Notes: a model not told the origin generated them from the letters alone. Positions 26,697 through 35,717 are shown, counted from the first letter of the stretch. The stretch: DNA of 64,000 nucleotides from Aquirufa antheringensis (GCF_004307425.1 NZ_SEWZ01000003.1:434001-498000), one strand, 5' to 3'. A program made the numbers and translations.

Positions 26697-29297
26697 ATGA
26701 ACCCCAATAATTACACCTCACAAGCTGGACTTATTATTCAAAACGCGATGGAAATCGCGAGCCAGAATGGTCAGCAAGCTATTGAAACGGGGCATCTTTT
26801 GCAAGCCATCTTGCAAGACGACACCCAAACATCCGCCTTTCTTTTAAAGAAGAATGGCGTGTCTGTTCCACAGATTCAAGATAAATTACAAAGCATCCTT
26901 TCTTCTTACCCGAAAGTATCAGGCGCTCAACCCTACGCGAGCAATGCCTTGCAGCAGGTTTTGACGAAAGCGGAGGCTTTGAAAACTGAATTTGGCGATT
27001 CGTATGTCAGCGTAGAGATTTTATTTCTCGCTCTAATTGAATCCAAAGATGCCGTTTCGGACCTATTAAAGTCCTTGGGCATCAACAAAGTAAATTTTAA
27101 GAAATCCATCACAGAATTAAGAGGAAATAGAAAAGTGAACGATCCACATGCAGAAGGTACTTACCAGTCTTTGGAAAAATACGGTAAGAATTTAAATGAA
27201 TTAGCTAAGGCCGGAAAAATCGATCCGGTCATCGGACGTGACGAAGAAATTCGCCGAGTCTTGCAGATATTATCCCGCAGAACGAAAAACAATCCCATAC
27301 TTTTAGGGGAACCGGGCGTAGGTAAAACCGCTATTGTAGAAGGTCTAGCCCAACGTATCGTCTCTGGAGACGTGCCTGAAAACTTGAAATCCAAGATCGT
27401 GATGTCGCTCGATATGGGACTTTTAGTCGCGGGGGCCAAGTACAAAGGGGAATTTGAGGAGCGTTTAAAGGCGGTCATCAAAGAAGTAACGGACTCCGAC
27501 GGAGAAATCGTTTTATTCATCGATGAGATCCACACCTTGATCGGTGCAGGCGGCGGAGGCGAAGGAGCGATGGATGCGGCGAACTTATTAAAACCAGCCT
27601 TAGCGCGTGGGGAACTGCATGCGATCGGTGCTACGACATTGAAAGAGTACCAAAAGTACATCGAGAAAGACAAAGCCCTCGAGCGTCGTTTCCAATCCGT
27701 TTTAGTGGAAGAACCGGATGTGGCAGATGCGATCTCCATTCTTCGCGGGATCAAGGATAAATATGAATTGCACCACGGGGTTCGAATCCAAGATGACGCG
27801 GTGATCGCGGCAGTAGAATTATCTAACCGCTACATCTCAGATCGTTTCTTGCCGGATAAGGCGATCGATTTGATGGATGAAGCGGCTGCCAAAATGCGCC
27901 TCGAAATCGACTCCGTACCGGAGGAAATCGATGACATCCAGCGCAAGATTATGCAGCTGGAGATCGAGCGCGAAGCGATTCGCCGCGAGAATAACAAAGA
28001 GAAGGAAACGATTTTATCACGCGATTTAGCGGATTTATCAGAGAAAAGAGATGCCTTGAAGGCCAAATGGCAGTCAGAGAAATCGGTGCTCGATGCGGTT
28101 CGTGCCGAAAAAGAGACGATTGATCGTTTAAAACTAGAGGCAGAACAAGCAGAACGCCAAGGCGATTACGGCAAGGTTGCCGAGATTCGCTACGGTCGTT
28201 TAGTCGAGTCAGAGCAGAAGTTAAAAGATATGCAGGCGCAGCCAGCGGGGGAGAACTCGATGTTGCAAGAGGAGGTGACGGCCGAAAACGTTGCCGAGGT
28301 GGTGGCGAAATGGACTGGAATTCCAGTGAGCCGCATGTTGCAAACGGAAGTGGAGAAATTATTGCATTTGGAAGATGAGCTGCACAAACGTGTGGCAGGT
28401 CAAGACCAAGCCATCGAAATGGTTTCTGATGCGGTGCGTCGTTCTCGTGCGGGATTACAAGATCCTAAGCGTCCAATCGGTTCGTTCATCTTCTTAGGTA
28501 CGACGGGGGTGGGGAAGACGGAATTAGCCAAGACTTTGGCCTCCTACCTATTCAATGACGAGAACGCGATGATCCGCATCGACATGTCAGAATACCAAGA
28601 ACGCCACGCGGTAAGCCGCTTAGTGGGAGCGCCTCCGGGATACGTGGGCTACGATGAGGGCGGACAGTTAACGGAAGCCGTACGTCGCAAACCTTACTCG
28701 GTTGTGTTGTTGGATGAGATCGAAAAGGCGCATCCAGACGTTTGGAACATCTTATTACAAGTATTAGACGAGGGTCGATTAACAGATAACAAGGGTCGCA
28801 CCGCGAACTTTAAGAACACGATCATCATTATGACGTCTAACATCGGTAGCCACTTAATTCAAGAGAAAATGGCTCAGATGGAAGGCTGGAATAATGCCTT
28901 GATTTTAGAGGAGACCAAAGAAGAAGTAATGACATTACTGAAACAAGTAGTCCGTCCTGAATTCTTAAACCGTGTGGATGAGGTGGTGTTGTTCGAACCA
29001 TTAACCTTAGAACATGCACGTAAAATTTTAGCGATCCAGTTTAAAGAGGTTCAAAAGCGTTTAGCAGAACAAAACATAACCTTGGAAGCATCAGAAGAAG
29101 CCTTGAATAAACTCGCAACTGATGGATATGATCCAAATTACGGTGGTCGTCCGATGAAACGTGTGCTTCAAAAAGCGGTGCTGAATGAATTGTCGAAGGC
29201 TATATTATCTGGCAAGATTCAGAAAGATTCAGCGGTGATGATGGAGTTGGATGCGAAGGGGGAGCTGAGTTTTGAAAACGTGGAGGTGGAAATTTAA
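26697..29297 (+). CDS. clpB: ATP-dependent chaperone ClpB
   Basis: An 866-residue Hsp100 disaggregase. The N-domain (about 1-145) contains two Clp repeats ([25 protein letters not shown]). AAA1 (about 155-400) has Walker [10 protein letters not shown] and Walker [15 protein letters not shown]. The M-domain coiled coil (about 405-525, rich in E, K and R) identifies ClpB rather than ClpA/C. AAA2 (about 545-770) has GTTGVGKTE and [14 protein letters not shown], and the C-terminal D2-small domain follows. It threads aggregated proteins with DnaK help and should be heat-inducible. No heat-shock promoter could be assigned in the 111-base upstream gap. The stop codon touches a heptamer array. Confidence 0.98.
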   Translation: MNPNNYTSQAGLIIQNAMEIASQNGQQAIETGHLLQAILQDDTQTSAFLLKKNGVSVPQIQDKLQSILSSYPKVSGAQPYASNALQQVLTKAEALKTEFGDSYVSVEILFLALIESKDAVSDLLKSLGINKVNFKKSITELRGNRKVNDPHAEGTYQSLEKYGKNLNELAKAGKIDPVIGRDEEIRRVLQILSRRTKNNPILLGEPGVGKTAIVEGLAQRIVSGDVPENLKSKIVMSLDMGLLVAGAKYKGEFEERLKAVIKEVTDSDGEIVLFIDEIHTLIGAGGGGEGAMDAANLLKPALARGELHAIGATTLKEYQKYIEKDKALERRFQSVLVEEPDVADAISILRGIKDKYELHHGVRIQDDAVIAAVELSNRYISDRFLPDKAIDLMDEAAAKMRLEIDSVPEEIDDIQRKIMQLEIEREAIRRENNKEKETILSRDLADLSEKRDALKAKWQSEKSVLDAVRAEKETIDRLKLEAEQAERQGDYGKVAEIRYGRLVESEQKLKDMQAQPAGENSMLQEEVTAENVAEVVAKWTGIPVSRMLQTEVEKLLHLEDELHKRVAGQDQAIEMVSDAVRRSRAGLQDPKRPIGSFIFLGTTGVGKTELAKTLASYLFNDENAMIRIDMSEYQERHAVSRLVGAPPGYVGYDEGGQLTEAVRRKPYSVVLLDEIEKAHPDVWNILLQVLDEGRLTDNKGRTANFKNTIIIMTSNIGSHLIQEKMAQMEGWNNALILEETKEEVMTLLKQVVRPEFLNRVDEVVLFEPLTLEHARKILAIQFKEVQKRLAEQNITLEASEEALNKLATDGYDPNYGGRPMKRVLQKAVLNELSKAILSGKIQKDSAVMMELDAKGELSFENVEVEI

Positions 29298-29331
29298 GAG
29301 TAGAGAGAGGAGAGTAGAGAGTATAGATTTG
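29297..29331. repeat. Heptamer array (AGAGTAG type)
   Basis: Five in-phase 7-base units run from the last base of the clpB stop codon: AGAGTAG, AGAGAGG, AGAGTAG, AGAGTAT, AGATTTG, followed by GAATC. The period matches arrays elsewhere in the window although the unit differs. A terminator follows at once. Confidence 0.75.
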
Positions 29332-29334
29332 GAA

Positions 29335-29364
29335 TCAAAAAAGCGGCAATTGCCGCTTTTTTGA
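29335..29364. terminator. Bidirectional intrinsic terminator between clpB and the dehydrogenase gene
   Basis: TCAAAAAAGCGGCA/TGCCGCTTTTTTGA is a perfect palindrome: a GC core with A-tract and T-tract arms that serves both strands. It lies between convergent genes and is flanked by heptamer arrays on both sides. Confidence 0.9.
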
Positions 29365-29378
29365 TGTTTAGGATGTTG

Positions 29379-29470
29379 GCTGCTTCGCAGCTGAAACTGA
29401 TAAATATTTCTGAATTTATCCCCGCAGGGGATTCCAACTTTATTCTTTGTGCTCTATGCTTTATAATCTG
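29379..29470. repeat. Triloop hairpins, TTCCAACTTT motif and heptamer array
   Basis: A 5-bp stem triloop hairpin GCTGC-TTC-GCAGC lies at 29379-29391 and a second, CCCC-GCA-GGGG, at 29420-29430. The motif ATTCCAACTTT follows directly at 29431. Heptamers then run in phase from 29436 to 29470: AACTTTA, TTCTTTG, TGCTCTA, TGCTTTA, TAATCTG. The array crosses the stop codon of the dehydrogenase gene (29461-29463). The same hairpin-motif-heptamer order recurs near 35.76 and 59.89 kb. Confidence 0.75.
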
Positions 29471-30819
29471 TTTTGCAAGCAAACCGTCCTCATAAACCGA
29501 TAAATCGCCTGCGTTCCCACGCTCGTACTCCTCGAGTCTGTAGTAGCAGGATAAGGTCCTCCATGGACCATTGCGCCAGAAACTTCCACGCCTGTAGGGA
29601 AACCGTTGAATAATAGGCGGCCTACTTTTTGTAGTAAGGCATCGACTAATTCTTCTGAAATTTCAGCTTTGGTTCCGTGAATGGTGCCTGTTAACTGTCC
29701 GTCTATTGATTCAATAAACGTCAACATTTCTGCTTCATCTTCTACTAAAATTGCGACCGTGCATGGTCCAAAAACTTCTTCCAAAATAGCGTGATTGGCA
29801 GTAGCAGCCTCAGCCACAAATAAGGCAGGAGAAGGTAGCTCGCGCGAGGTTAATTGCTTAGCATGTTTTGCAAGGTTAGCAACGCCGGAAGCGTAGGCAG
29901 ATGCAATTCCAGGCGTTAAGAAAGTGCCCAATGGTAATTTATCTAATTCAGTTGCTAGCAAATCAAGGAAAGATGCATCCTGCTTTTGAAGGATGATGAG
30001 GCCCGGATTTGTGCAGAATTGTCCCACGCCTAAGCAAACTGAACCAGCCAGTCCTGCTGCTAGGGCTGCTGGATTTTCGGCGATTTTGTTCGATAATAAA
30101 ATCACAGGATTCACGCTACCCATTTCCGCATAAACAGGAATGGGATGAGGTCTGCGAACGGCTAAATCATATAATGCTTTCCCCCCTCGATAAGACCCTG
30201 TGAAACCTATTGCTTGTATTTCTGGGTGCTGCACTAAATGAGATCCTACCTCGTTCGAAGAGCCGTGAATCAAGGCGAAAACGCCAGCAGGTAAACCACA
30301 AGATGCGACTGCTTTAGAAATCGCTGAGCCTACTAATTCCCCTGTTTTGGGATGAGCTGGGTGTGCTTTGAAAACGACTGGGCATCCCGCAGCTAGGGCG
30401 GAAATCGTATCTCCACCTGCTACTGAAAAGGCTAATGGGAAGTTGCTTGCCCCGAAAACGGCCACAGGACCTAGCGGGATTTGGGTTTGAAATAGGTCCG
30501 GTTTAGGTAGCGGTGCACGATCTGGCTGAGCGGGATCATGGATTTCTTTTTTCCAAGCAGGATTAGAGATGAAGTCAGCGAAGGCTTGAATTTGGCCTGT
30601 GGTGCGACCTCTTTCTCCCGTAATGCGCGCTTCTGGGAGGTTAGATTCTGCGCAGGCGCTTTGGATTAATTCATCACCTAAGGCCATGATTTCGCGGGAT
30701 ATGGTTTCTAAGAAGGCAGCACGATTAACATCTGAAATCCGGCGATAAATAGGAAATGCGGCTTTTGCAGCGGCAATGGCTGAGTCGATTTCTGCAATCG
30801 AAGCGTCTGTATAATTCAT
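29461..30819 (-). CDS. Aldehyde dehydrogenase, 2-oxoglutarate semialdehyde (2,5-dioxovalerate) type
   Basis: A 452-residue NAD(P)-dependent aldehyde dehydrogenase. It shows PVAVFGASNFPLAFSVAGGD, a nucleotide-site GFTGSYRGG, the general-base Glu in VYAEMGSVNP and the nucleophilic Cys in LGVGQFCTNPG (about residue 270). The FGASNFPLAFS and EMGSVNP signatures fit the KGSADH class, which oxidises 2-oxoglutarate semialdehyde to 2-oxoglutarate in oxidative pentose and sugar-acid pathways. Its start overlaps the stop of the upstream FAH-family gene by one base (TAATG), so the two are coupled, and the pair fits consecutive pathway steps. The final codons lie in a heptamer array. Confidence 0.85.
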   Translation of the reverse strand: MNYTDASIAEIDSAIAAAKAAFPIYRRISDVNRAAFLETISREIMALGDELIQSACAESNLPEARITGERGRTTGQIQAFADFISNPAWKKEIHDPAQPDRAPLPKPDLFQTQIPLGPVAVFGASNFPLAFSVAGGDTISALAAGCPVVFKAHPAHPKTGELVGSAISKAVASCGLPAGVFALIHGSSNEVGSHLVQHPEIQAIGFTGSYRGGKALYDLAVRRPHPIPVYAEMGSVNPVILLSNKIAENPAALAAGLAGSVCLGVGQFCTNPGLIILQKQDASFLDLLATELDKLPLGTFLTPGIASAYASGVANLAKHAKQLTSRELPSPALFVAEAATANHAILEEVFGPCTVAILVEDEAEMLTFIESIDGQLTGTIHGTKAEISEELVDALLQKVGRLLFNGFPTGVEVSGAMVHGGPYPATTDSRSTSVGTQAIYRFMRTVCLQNRL

Positions 30820-31640
30820 TAGGCAACAGTTTGTATAAGGGTTCCAATAGGTTCAATGGTGATGTGGATGCTATCTCCGGATTGCAAGGTAAACGGCGGA
30901 TCTGGGACGATGCAAGTACCTGTCATCAAATAGACGCCTGATGGAAAGGACATTTCGCGGGTTAAATAATCGACTAATTCAGCGTGTGAACGCTTCATTT
31001 GGGAGATTTCGGTGTCGCCCTGGAAAACGCTTTCGCCGTTTCGGATGATTTCCATCGCGATGATGGTTGTGGGTTCCAAAGGCTTTTCAGTCACTAACAA
31101 GCAAGGTCCTAGACCGGCGGCGGCGTCATAGACTTTGGCCTGTGGCAAATACAAAGGATTTTCCCCCTCGATATCCCTAGAACTCATGTCATTTCCGATA
31201 CTGTAGCCGGCTAATTCTCCATGTTTATTGACAAAAAGTGTCAATTCCGGTTCTGGCACATTCCAAAAAGAATCCTTTCGAATCCGCACCTTTCCACCCG
31301 GCCCTACGGAACGCAAGCGATTACCTTTGTAGAATATTTCAGGCCTTTCGGCGTCATACACCTTGTCGTAAAAGGTATCTCCACCGGATTCTTTAGACTC
31401 TTCCATTCGTGCGACTTTGCTGCGCAAATAAGTCACGCCAGCCGCCCAAATTTCTTGCGAATCGATAGGGCAAAGTGGCGTTTCGGTTTTGGCCTCCTGA
31501 AAATCCAGAGAAGCGCAAAGTTGAAATAGCTGGGACTGGTTAATAAAGTCATCCCAATTTCCCGGAACCGAGCAAACCAGCCCTTGCTGATCCTGCACCT
31601 GAATTCCAGCCGAGGTTAAATAAATTTTATACGATTTCAT
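30819..31640 (-). CDS. Fumarylacetoacetate hydrolase-family protein (candidate 2-keto-3-deoxy-sugar-acid dehydratase)
   Basis: A 273-residue protein with an FAH fold (about 65-270). It contains IWAAGVTYLRSK, FYKGNRLRSVGPG, the metal-ligand stretch WNVPEPELTLFVNKHGE, IGNDMSSRDIEGENPLYLPQ and KVYDAAAGLGPCLL. The EPELTL and NDMSSRDIE segments supply the acidic Mg2+ ligands. FAH-family members include 2-keto-3-deoxy-xylonate/arabinonate dehydratases (XylX-like), which make 2-oxoglutarate semialdehyde, the substrate of the coupled downstream dehydrogenase. The specific substrate is inferred from this pairing. The other Weimberg-pathway genes are not in the window. The start lies in a 10-bp tandem duplication with the YigZ stop. 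Confidence 0.8.
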   Translation of the reverse strand: MKSYKIYLTSAGIQVQDQQGLVCSVPGNWDDFINQSQLFQLCASLDFQEAKTETPLCPIDSQEIWAAGVTYLRSKVARMEESKESGGDTFYDKVYDAERPEIFYKGNRLRSVGPGGKVRIRKDSFWNVPEPELTLFVNKHGELAGYSIGNDMSSRDIEGENPLYLPQAKVYDAAAGLGPCLLVTEKPLEPTTIIAMEIIRNGESVFQGDTEISQMKRSHAELVDYLTREMSFPSGVYLMTGTCIVPDPPFTLQSGDSIHITIEPIGTLIQTVA

Positions 31641-31657
31641 AGGTTATCATAGGTTAT
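31638..31657 (-). repeat. 10-bp tandem duplication at the FAH-family start codon
   Basis: On the minus strand ATAACCTATG occurs twice in tandem (31657-31648 and 31647-31638). The second copy ends with the FAH-family ATG. The first ends with an ATG that overlaps the YigZ TGA stop (31649-31647). Removing one copy would restore an ATGA overlap. Confidence 0.8.
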
Positions 31658-32231
31658 CAAGCGAGGCATCAATCTCTGCCGCGTGGCGAGATGCATACGT
31701 CAATTCATAGGTACAAAGATTATCAATTTCCTGATTTACTATCGTAATCGGGTGTTTTTTACAAATTTTCATCACTTCATTCATCTGCGCATAGGTGAAC
31801 TGAATGCTACGTATTTTCATCGGCTCTTTCTCATAAATCTCCGCCTGATCTAGCGCATCGACTGCCCCTTCTTTATAGGCTTGAATGAGTCCAGGTACGC
31901 CTAGAAGAGTACCACCAAAATAACGAACCACAGCCACCAGTACATAATGCAGATTTTGAGAAAGAATAGTATTCAAAATGGGCTTCCCCGCACTTCCGGA
32001 GGGTTCTCCGTCGTCATAAGATCGCGCTTCCTCTGGGGTAAATCCGAGGCGATAGGCATAACAAATGTGGCGAGCTTTCGGATGTGCTTCTCTCAAGGAA
32101 GCTAGATGGCTTTTGATTTCTTCCAAATCTTTCACCGGATATGCCCAACTGATGAATTTACTTCCTTTATCTTTGTAAAGTCCTTCAGCTGGTTTTGCGA
32201 TCGTGAGATAGGAGTCGGGTATCAATGACAT
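31647..32231 (-). CDS. YigZ/IMPACT family protein
   Basis: A 194-residue protein. The N-terminal IMPACT domain (about 15-125) has SKFISWAYPV, ARHICYAYRLG, SYDDGEPSGSAGKPIL and VVVRYFGGTLLGVPGL, all strong family signatures. A small C-terminal ferredoxin-like domain (about 135-190, DUF1949 type) follows. YigZ proteins are widespread and thought to bind nucleic acid or ribosomes; eukaryotic IMPACT regulates GCN2. The precise bacterial role is unclear. It lies directly upstream of the FAH-family gene, and the divergent rqcH-like gene starts 22 bases away. Confidence 0.93.
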   Translation of the reverse strand: MSLIPDSYLTIAKPAEGLYKDKGSKFISWAYPVKDLEEIKSHLASLREAHPKARHICYAYRLGFTPEEARSYDDGEPSGSAGKPILNTILSQNLHYVLVAVVRYFGGTLLGVPGLIQAYKEGAVDALDQAEIYEKEPMKIRSIQFTYAQMNEVMKICKKHPITIVNQEIDNLCTYELTYASRHAAEIDASLDNL

Positions 32232-32253
32232 AAGTATAAATTTAGGCTAAGCG

Positions 32254-33804
32254 ATGCACAATAACTATTATTTTCTGCGGATTTTATCAGGGCAATTACG
32301 TCAGATATTGATGTATGCGCGCTTAAAACAGTGTTTTTCGCAGGAGAAGGATGAATTAGTTTTGGGTTTTGAACGCCAAAACGGCGATGATTTCTACATC
32401 AAATGCTCCCTCGGTCCCCAGTTTTCTAGTCTTCAATTCCCCGATTCTTTCCACCGAGCCGGCCGAAATTCCATCGACCTGTTCTCTGATTTACTATTAG
32501 CCGAAGTCCAAGAAGTGGAGATGTATGAAAATGAACGCGCCTTCGGGATTCATTTTCTAGGTAACTATGTACTTGTATTTAAGCTTTTTGGGAATCGAGC
32601 AAACCTGATTTTATATCGGGACGGTGAATACGATTCGCAGTTCCAAAAACGACTAAAGAAAGACGATGAGCTGGCTTTACATTCCATCTCGCGTTCCATC
32701 GATCAAAGTTTTGAGGACTTGCAGACGGCTGATGGGGAATATTTCCCTCTCTTTCCCACGCTAGGCAAAGAAGGGCAAGCTTGGCTTGCAGCGCAAGGAT
32801 ATGAAAACCTATACCTGAAAGACCGTTGGGCTCTATTGCAAAAGATGCTTCAAATCCTAGATGAAGGGACTTTTTACGTGGTTTCAACACCTAAAGGCAT
32901 TGGTTTTACCTTATTTTCGCCCACTTCTGAGCCGCTTTTTCAAACAACGGATCCCATTGCTGCCTTGAATCAATTCTATGTGCTGCATTATTCGGTAGGG
33001 GAATTCACTCGGGAGAAAAGACAAATACAGGAGGGCTTGGAACGTAATTTGGCGAAATCTCAACTCTATCTGCAAGAGTTAGAAAAACAAAAGGTGATAC
33101 GCGAAACCAATGTTCCCTTTGAAGAAATAGGTAATATTTTGATGGCTTTTTTACATCTGATTCCGGAGGGTGAAAGCAAAGTAGTCTTAGACGATTTTTA
33201 CCGAAATCAACCCATCACGATTAAGTTAAACTCTACTTTAAGTCCAGCAGCTAACGCAGAGAATTATTACCGAAAGGGAAAGAATTTCTCCAAAGAACTA
33301 GCTCATTGGGAAGAAAATATTGCGCGAAAGCAGCAGGAAATCGCTGAAATACAGCAAAGAATTGCCTCATTGGAATCCGTAGAAACTAGAAAGGGATTGA
33401 AACCATTTTTAGCCTTAGCTACCGATAAAAAATCTACCGAAGAATTACCTTTTAAGCAGTTTGAGATCGAAGGATGGGTGATTTGGGTAGGGAAGAATGC
33501 GAAGAATAATGATCTCTTAACGCTGAAATATGCGAAGAAACAGGATATTTGGTTGCACGCAAGAGACGTTTCGGGGTCTCATGTGATTGTACGCAATCCT
33601 CAAAATAAAACCGTTCCCGCCTTTGTCATCGAAAAGGCAGCAAGTCTAGCGGCTTATTTCTCCAAAAGACAAACCGAATCCCTTTGTCCTGTCATCGTCA
33701 CCTCTAAAAAATACGTTCGCAAAACCAAGGATTTACTACCCGGAATGGTCATTGTGGACCGAGAGGAAGAAGTGGTTTTAGTGAAACCGGAGCTTTGGAA
33801 TTAG
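32254..33804 (+). CDS. NFACT-family ribosome quality control protein (RqcH-like)
   Basis: A 516-residue protein with the NFACT layout. A beta-rich NFACT-N domain (about 1-180, FLRILSGQLRQILMYARLKQ and YVLVFKLFGNRANLILY) is followed by a helical/coiled-coil region (about 255-400, rich in K, E and Q). The C-terminal NFACT-R domain (about 400-510) carries IWVGKNAKNNDLLTLKYAKK, DIWLHARDVSGSHVIVR and VTSKKYVRKTKDLLPGMV. RqcH binds obstructed 50S subunits with peptidyl-tRNA and adds alanine tails that mark nascent chains for degradation. The length is slightly below the usual 560-580. Whether the N-terminal Asp-Arg residues needed for tailing are present needs an alignment. Confidence 0.88.
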   Translation: MHNNYYFLRILSGQLRQILMYARLKQCFSQEKDELVLGFERQNGDDFYIKCSLGPQFSSLQFPDSFHRAGRNSIDLFSDLLLAEVQEVEMYENERAFGIHFLGNYVLVFKLFGNRANLILYRDGEYDSQFQKRLKKDDELALHSISRSIDQSFEDLQTADGEYFPLFPTLGKEGQAWLAAQGYENLYLKDRWALLQKMLQILDEGTFYVVSTPKGIGFTLFSPTSEPLFQTTDPIAALNQFYVLHYSVGEFTREKRQIQEGLERNLAKSQLYLQELEKQKVIRETNVPFEEIGNILMAFLHLIPEGESKVVLDDFYRNQPITIKLNSTLSPAANAENYYRKGKNFSKELAHWEENIARKQQEIAEIQQRIASLESVETRKGLKPFLALATDKKSTEELPFKQFEIEGWVIWVGKNAKNNDLLTLKYAKKQDIWLHARDVSGSHVIVRNPQNKTVPAFVIEKAASLAAYFSKRQTESLCPVIVTSKKYVRKTKDLLPGMVIVDREEEVVLVKPELWN

Positions 33805-33865
33805 TACAATTCCGATAAAAAGGTTAATTTAGGCAATTCAAGACCTTAATTAACATTAAAACTCT

Positions 33866-35536
33866 ATGCAATCAAACGGTTTACAAACACTCGACTACCT
33901 CGTATTTCTCTTTTATTTCGTGGTAGTAGCTGGTTACGGCTATTGGATTTACAACAAGAAAAAATCCGAATTATCTGATTCAAATGACTTCTTCTTAGCG
34001 GAAGGTTCATTAACTTGGTGGGCGATTGGTGCGTCATTAATCGCTTCTAACATCTCAGCAGAGCAATTTATCGGAATGTCCGGCAATGGTTTTAGACTCG
34101 GTCTAGCCATCGCTACCTACGAATGGATGGCGGCAGCTACACTCTTAATTGTGGCGATCTTCTTTATGCCTATCTATTTGAAGAATAAAATCTTCACGAT
34201 GCCTCAATTCTTATCGCAACGTTACTCTCCTACGGTGAGTTTAATCATGGCCGTTTTCTGGTTAATGTTATACGTAGCGGTGAATTTGACATCTATTTTG
34301 TATTTAGGAGCCCTAGCGGTAACAACTATTTCTGGTATTGATTTCACCGTTTGTATGATCGGTATGTCCGTATTTGCGGTTATTATCACCTTAGGTGGTA
34401 TGAAAGTAATTGGATTTACAGACGTTATTCAGGTATTCTTCTTGATTTTAGGGGGATTAGCAACGACGTATTTGGCCCTACAAATGGTGTCAGATCACTT
34501 CGGTGGAGAAGGTGTAATGAGCGGTTTAAATCATTTGATGACCAAAGCACCAGAGCATTTCCACATGATTTTAAACAAGGATAATGCGAATTATCCCTCT
34601 CTTCCAGGCCTTACCGTGTTAATCGGGGGTATGTGGATTATCAATTTGAACTACTGGGGATGTAACCAATACATCACGCAACGTGCCTTGGGAGCAGATC
34701 TTCCTACAGCGCGTAACGGGATTTTGTTCGCGGCATTCTTAAAGATGTTAATGCCTATCATCGTGGTTTTACCAGGTATCGCTGCGTATTTATTGCACAA
34801 GGATGGCATGTTCCAACAAGAGATGATGAAGGACGGTGTCTTGAATCAAGATAGTGCTTACCCTGTTTTATTGAACCTATTGCCAGCAGGCTTGAAAGGC
34901 CTATCTTTTGCCGCTCTAACGGCAGCAGTTGTAGCTTCTATGGCGGGTAAAGCGAATTCTATTTCTACCATTTTCACCTTAGATATCTACAAGAAATACA
35001 TCAACACGAACGCGACAGAGAAACAATTAGTTTCGATCGGTCGTATTGCGGTGGTAGCTGCCATGGTGTTAGCGATTGCGATTGCTCCATTTATGGGTAT
35101 CGACAAAAAAGGTGGTTTTGAATTCATTCAAGAGTACACAGGATATGTTTCTCCAGGTATTTTCGCCTTGTTTATCCTAGGTTTCTTCTGGAAAAGAACA
35201 ACTTCAAATGCCGCTTTATTTGCGCTAATTGGAGGGGTAACGTTCTCGATTTTATCCAAATATATTCCTACTTGGACAGGCGTTAATGACTGTATGTTCT
35301 ACACAGCCTTCTTAGATGGCGACGTGTACATGATTCCATTTATGGACCGGATGGGATGGGTATTCATCTTCTGTGTGGTTTCAATGGTGCTTATCTCATT
35401 AGCCGATCCAGAAAGTAAGAACAATCCTAAGGGATTAGAGATTGATGCCAAAATGTTCAAACTCGAGCCTTCCTTCATTTTAGGAACGGTCGTGGTTGTG
35501 ATGGGGATTATAGCTCTTTACACGTATTTTTGGTAA
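33866..35536 (+). CDS. Sodium/sugar symporter (SSS family, vSGLT-like)
   Basis: A 556-residue protein with about 14 membrane helices, closely resembling the Vibrio galactose transporter vSGLT. Matching features include WWAIGASLIASNISAEQFIG (with the sugar-binding Gln), GLAIATYEWMAA (with the binding Glu), INLNYWGCNQYITQRALGA (Asn and the inner-gate Tyr), FAAFLKMLMPIIVVLPGIAA (Lys), and the Na-site helix region AALTAAVVASMAGKANSIST. It should bring a hexose into the cell with Na+. It stands alone between the NFACT gene and a structured gap. A large inverted repeat begins at its stop codon. Confidence 0.92.
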   Translation: MQSNGLQTLDYLVFLFYFVVVAGYGYWIYNKKKSELSDSNDFFLAEGSLTWWAIGASLIASNISAEQFIGMSGNGFRLGLAIATYEWMAAATLLIVAIFFMPIYLKNKIFTMPQFLSQRYSPTVSLIMAVFWLMLYVAVNLTSILYLGALAVTTISGIDFTVCMIGMSVFAVIITLGGMKVIGFTDVIQVFFLILGGLATTYLALQMVSDHFGGEGVMSGLNHLMTKAPEHFHMILNKDNANYPSLPGLTVLIGGMWIINLNYWGCNQYITQRALGADLPTARNGILFAAFLKMLMPIIVVLPGIAAYLLHKDGMFQQEMMKDGVLNQDSAYPVLLNLLPAGLKGLSFAALTAAVVASMAGKANSISTIFTLDIYKKYINTNATEKQLVSIGRIAVVAAMVLAIAIAPFMGIDKKGGFEFIQEYTGYVSPGIFALFILGFFWKRTTSNAALFALIGGVTFSILSKYIPTWTGVNDCMFYTAFLDGDVYMIPFMDRMGWVFIFCVVSMVLISLADPESKNNPKGLEIDAKMFKLEPSFILGTVVVVMGIIALYTYFW

Positions 35537-35603
35537 AATTTTCAGGTAAGGATTTTAAAATTGTGCTGCGCAATAATTTTGTAAATCCTTACCTGAAAAT
35601 TTT
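35536..35603. repeat. Long inverted repeat with tip ATTGTGCTGCGCAAT
   Basis: Left arm (35536-35562, AAATTTTCAGGTAAGGATTT then TAAAATT) and right arm (35575-35602) are reverse complements with about one mismatch and a one-base bulge. The tip ATTGTGCTGCGCAAT (about 35560-35574) is itself nearly palindromic. The arm starts in the symporter stop codon, so the element probably also ends its transcript. The same tip occurs with unrelated arms at 48881-48942. Confidence 0.85.
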
Positions 35604-35617
35604 TCTGAAGACTTTTT

Positions 35618-35676
35618 GACTTGATCGCGAAGCGATGACTAAGCCGTAGGCGACTAAGTTGCATAGCAACGACTAC
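35618..35676. repeat. Three triloop hairpins separated by GACTNN spacers
   Basis: Reading along the plus strand: GACTTG, ATCGC-GAA-GCGAT (35624-35636), GACTAA, GCC-GTA-GGC (35643-35651), GACTAA, GTTGC-ATA-GCAAC (35658-35670), GACTAC. The spacers are exactly six bases and share GACT; the stems are perfect and unrelated in sequence; each loop is three bases. A terminator follows directly. Confidence 0.8.
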
Positions 35677-35717
35677 AAAAAAAGGGATCGAATTTCGATC
35701 CCTTTTTTTATAGTCGT
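35671..35717. terminator. Strong bidirectional terminator between the symporter gene and acs
   Basis: AAAAAAAGGGATCG/CGATCCCTTTTTTT forms an uninterrupted stem around a short AATT loop and has A and T tracts for both strands. The pairing extends outward through GACTA/TAGTC. It lies between convergent genes. Confidence 0.9.

Noticed and set aside
27161-27754. 197-codon open frame antisense to clpB
   Set aside because: It lies wholly inside the conserved AAA1 region of clpB, reads as a low-complexity reverse translation, and has no recognisable domain.
33805-33865. Promoter search before the sodium/sugar symporter gene
   Set aside because: Only a partial -7 match (TAATTTAG) was found, with no -33 element, so no promoter was called.
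35536-35603. Long inverted repeat as a simple transcription terminator only
   Set aside because: It may well terminate transcription, but the stem is far longer than needed, it shares its tip with a second locus, and a separate strong terminator lies about 80 bases downstream.
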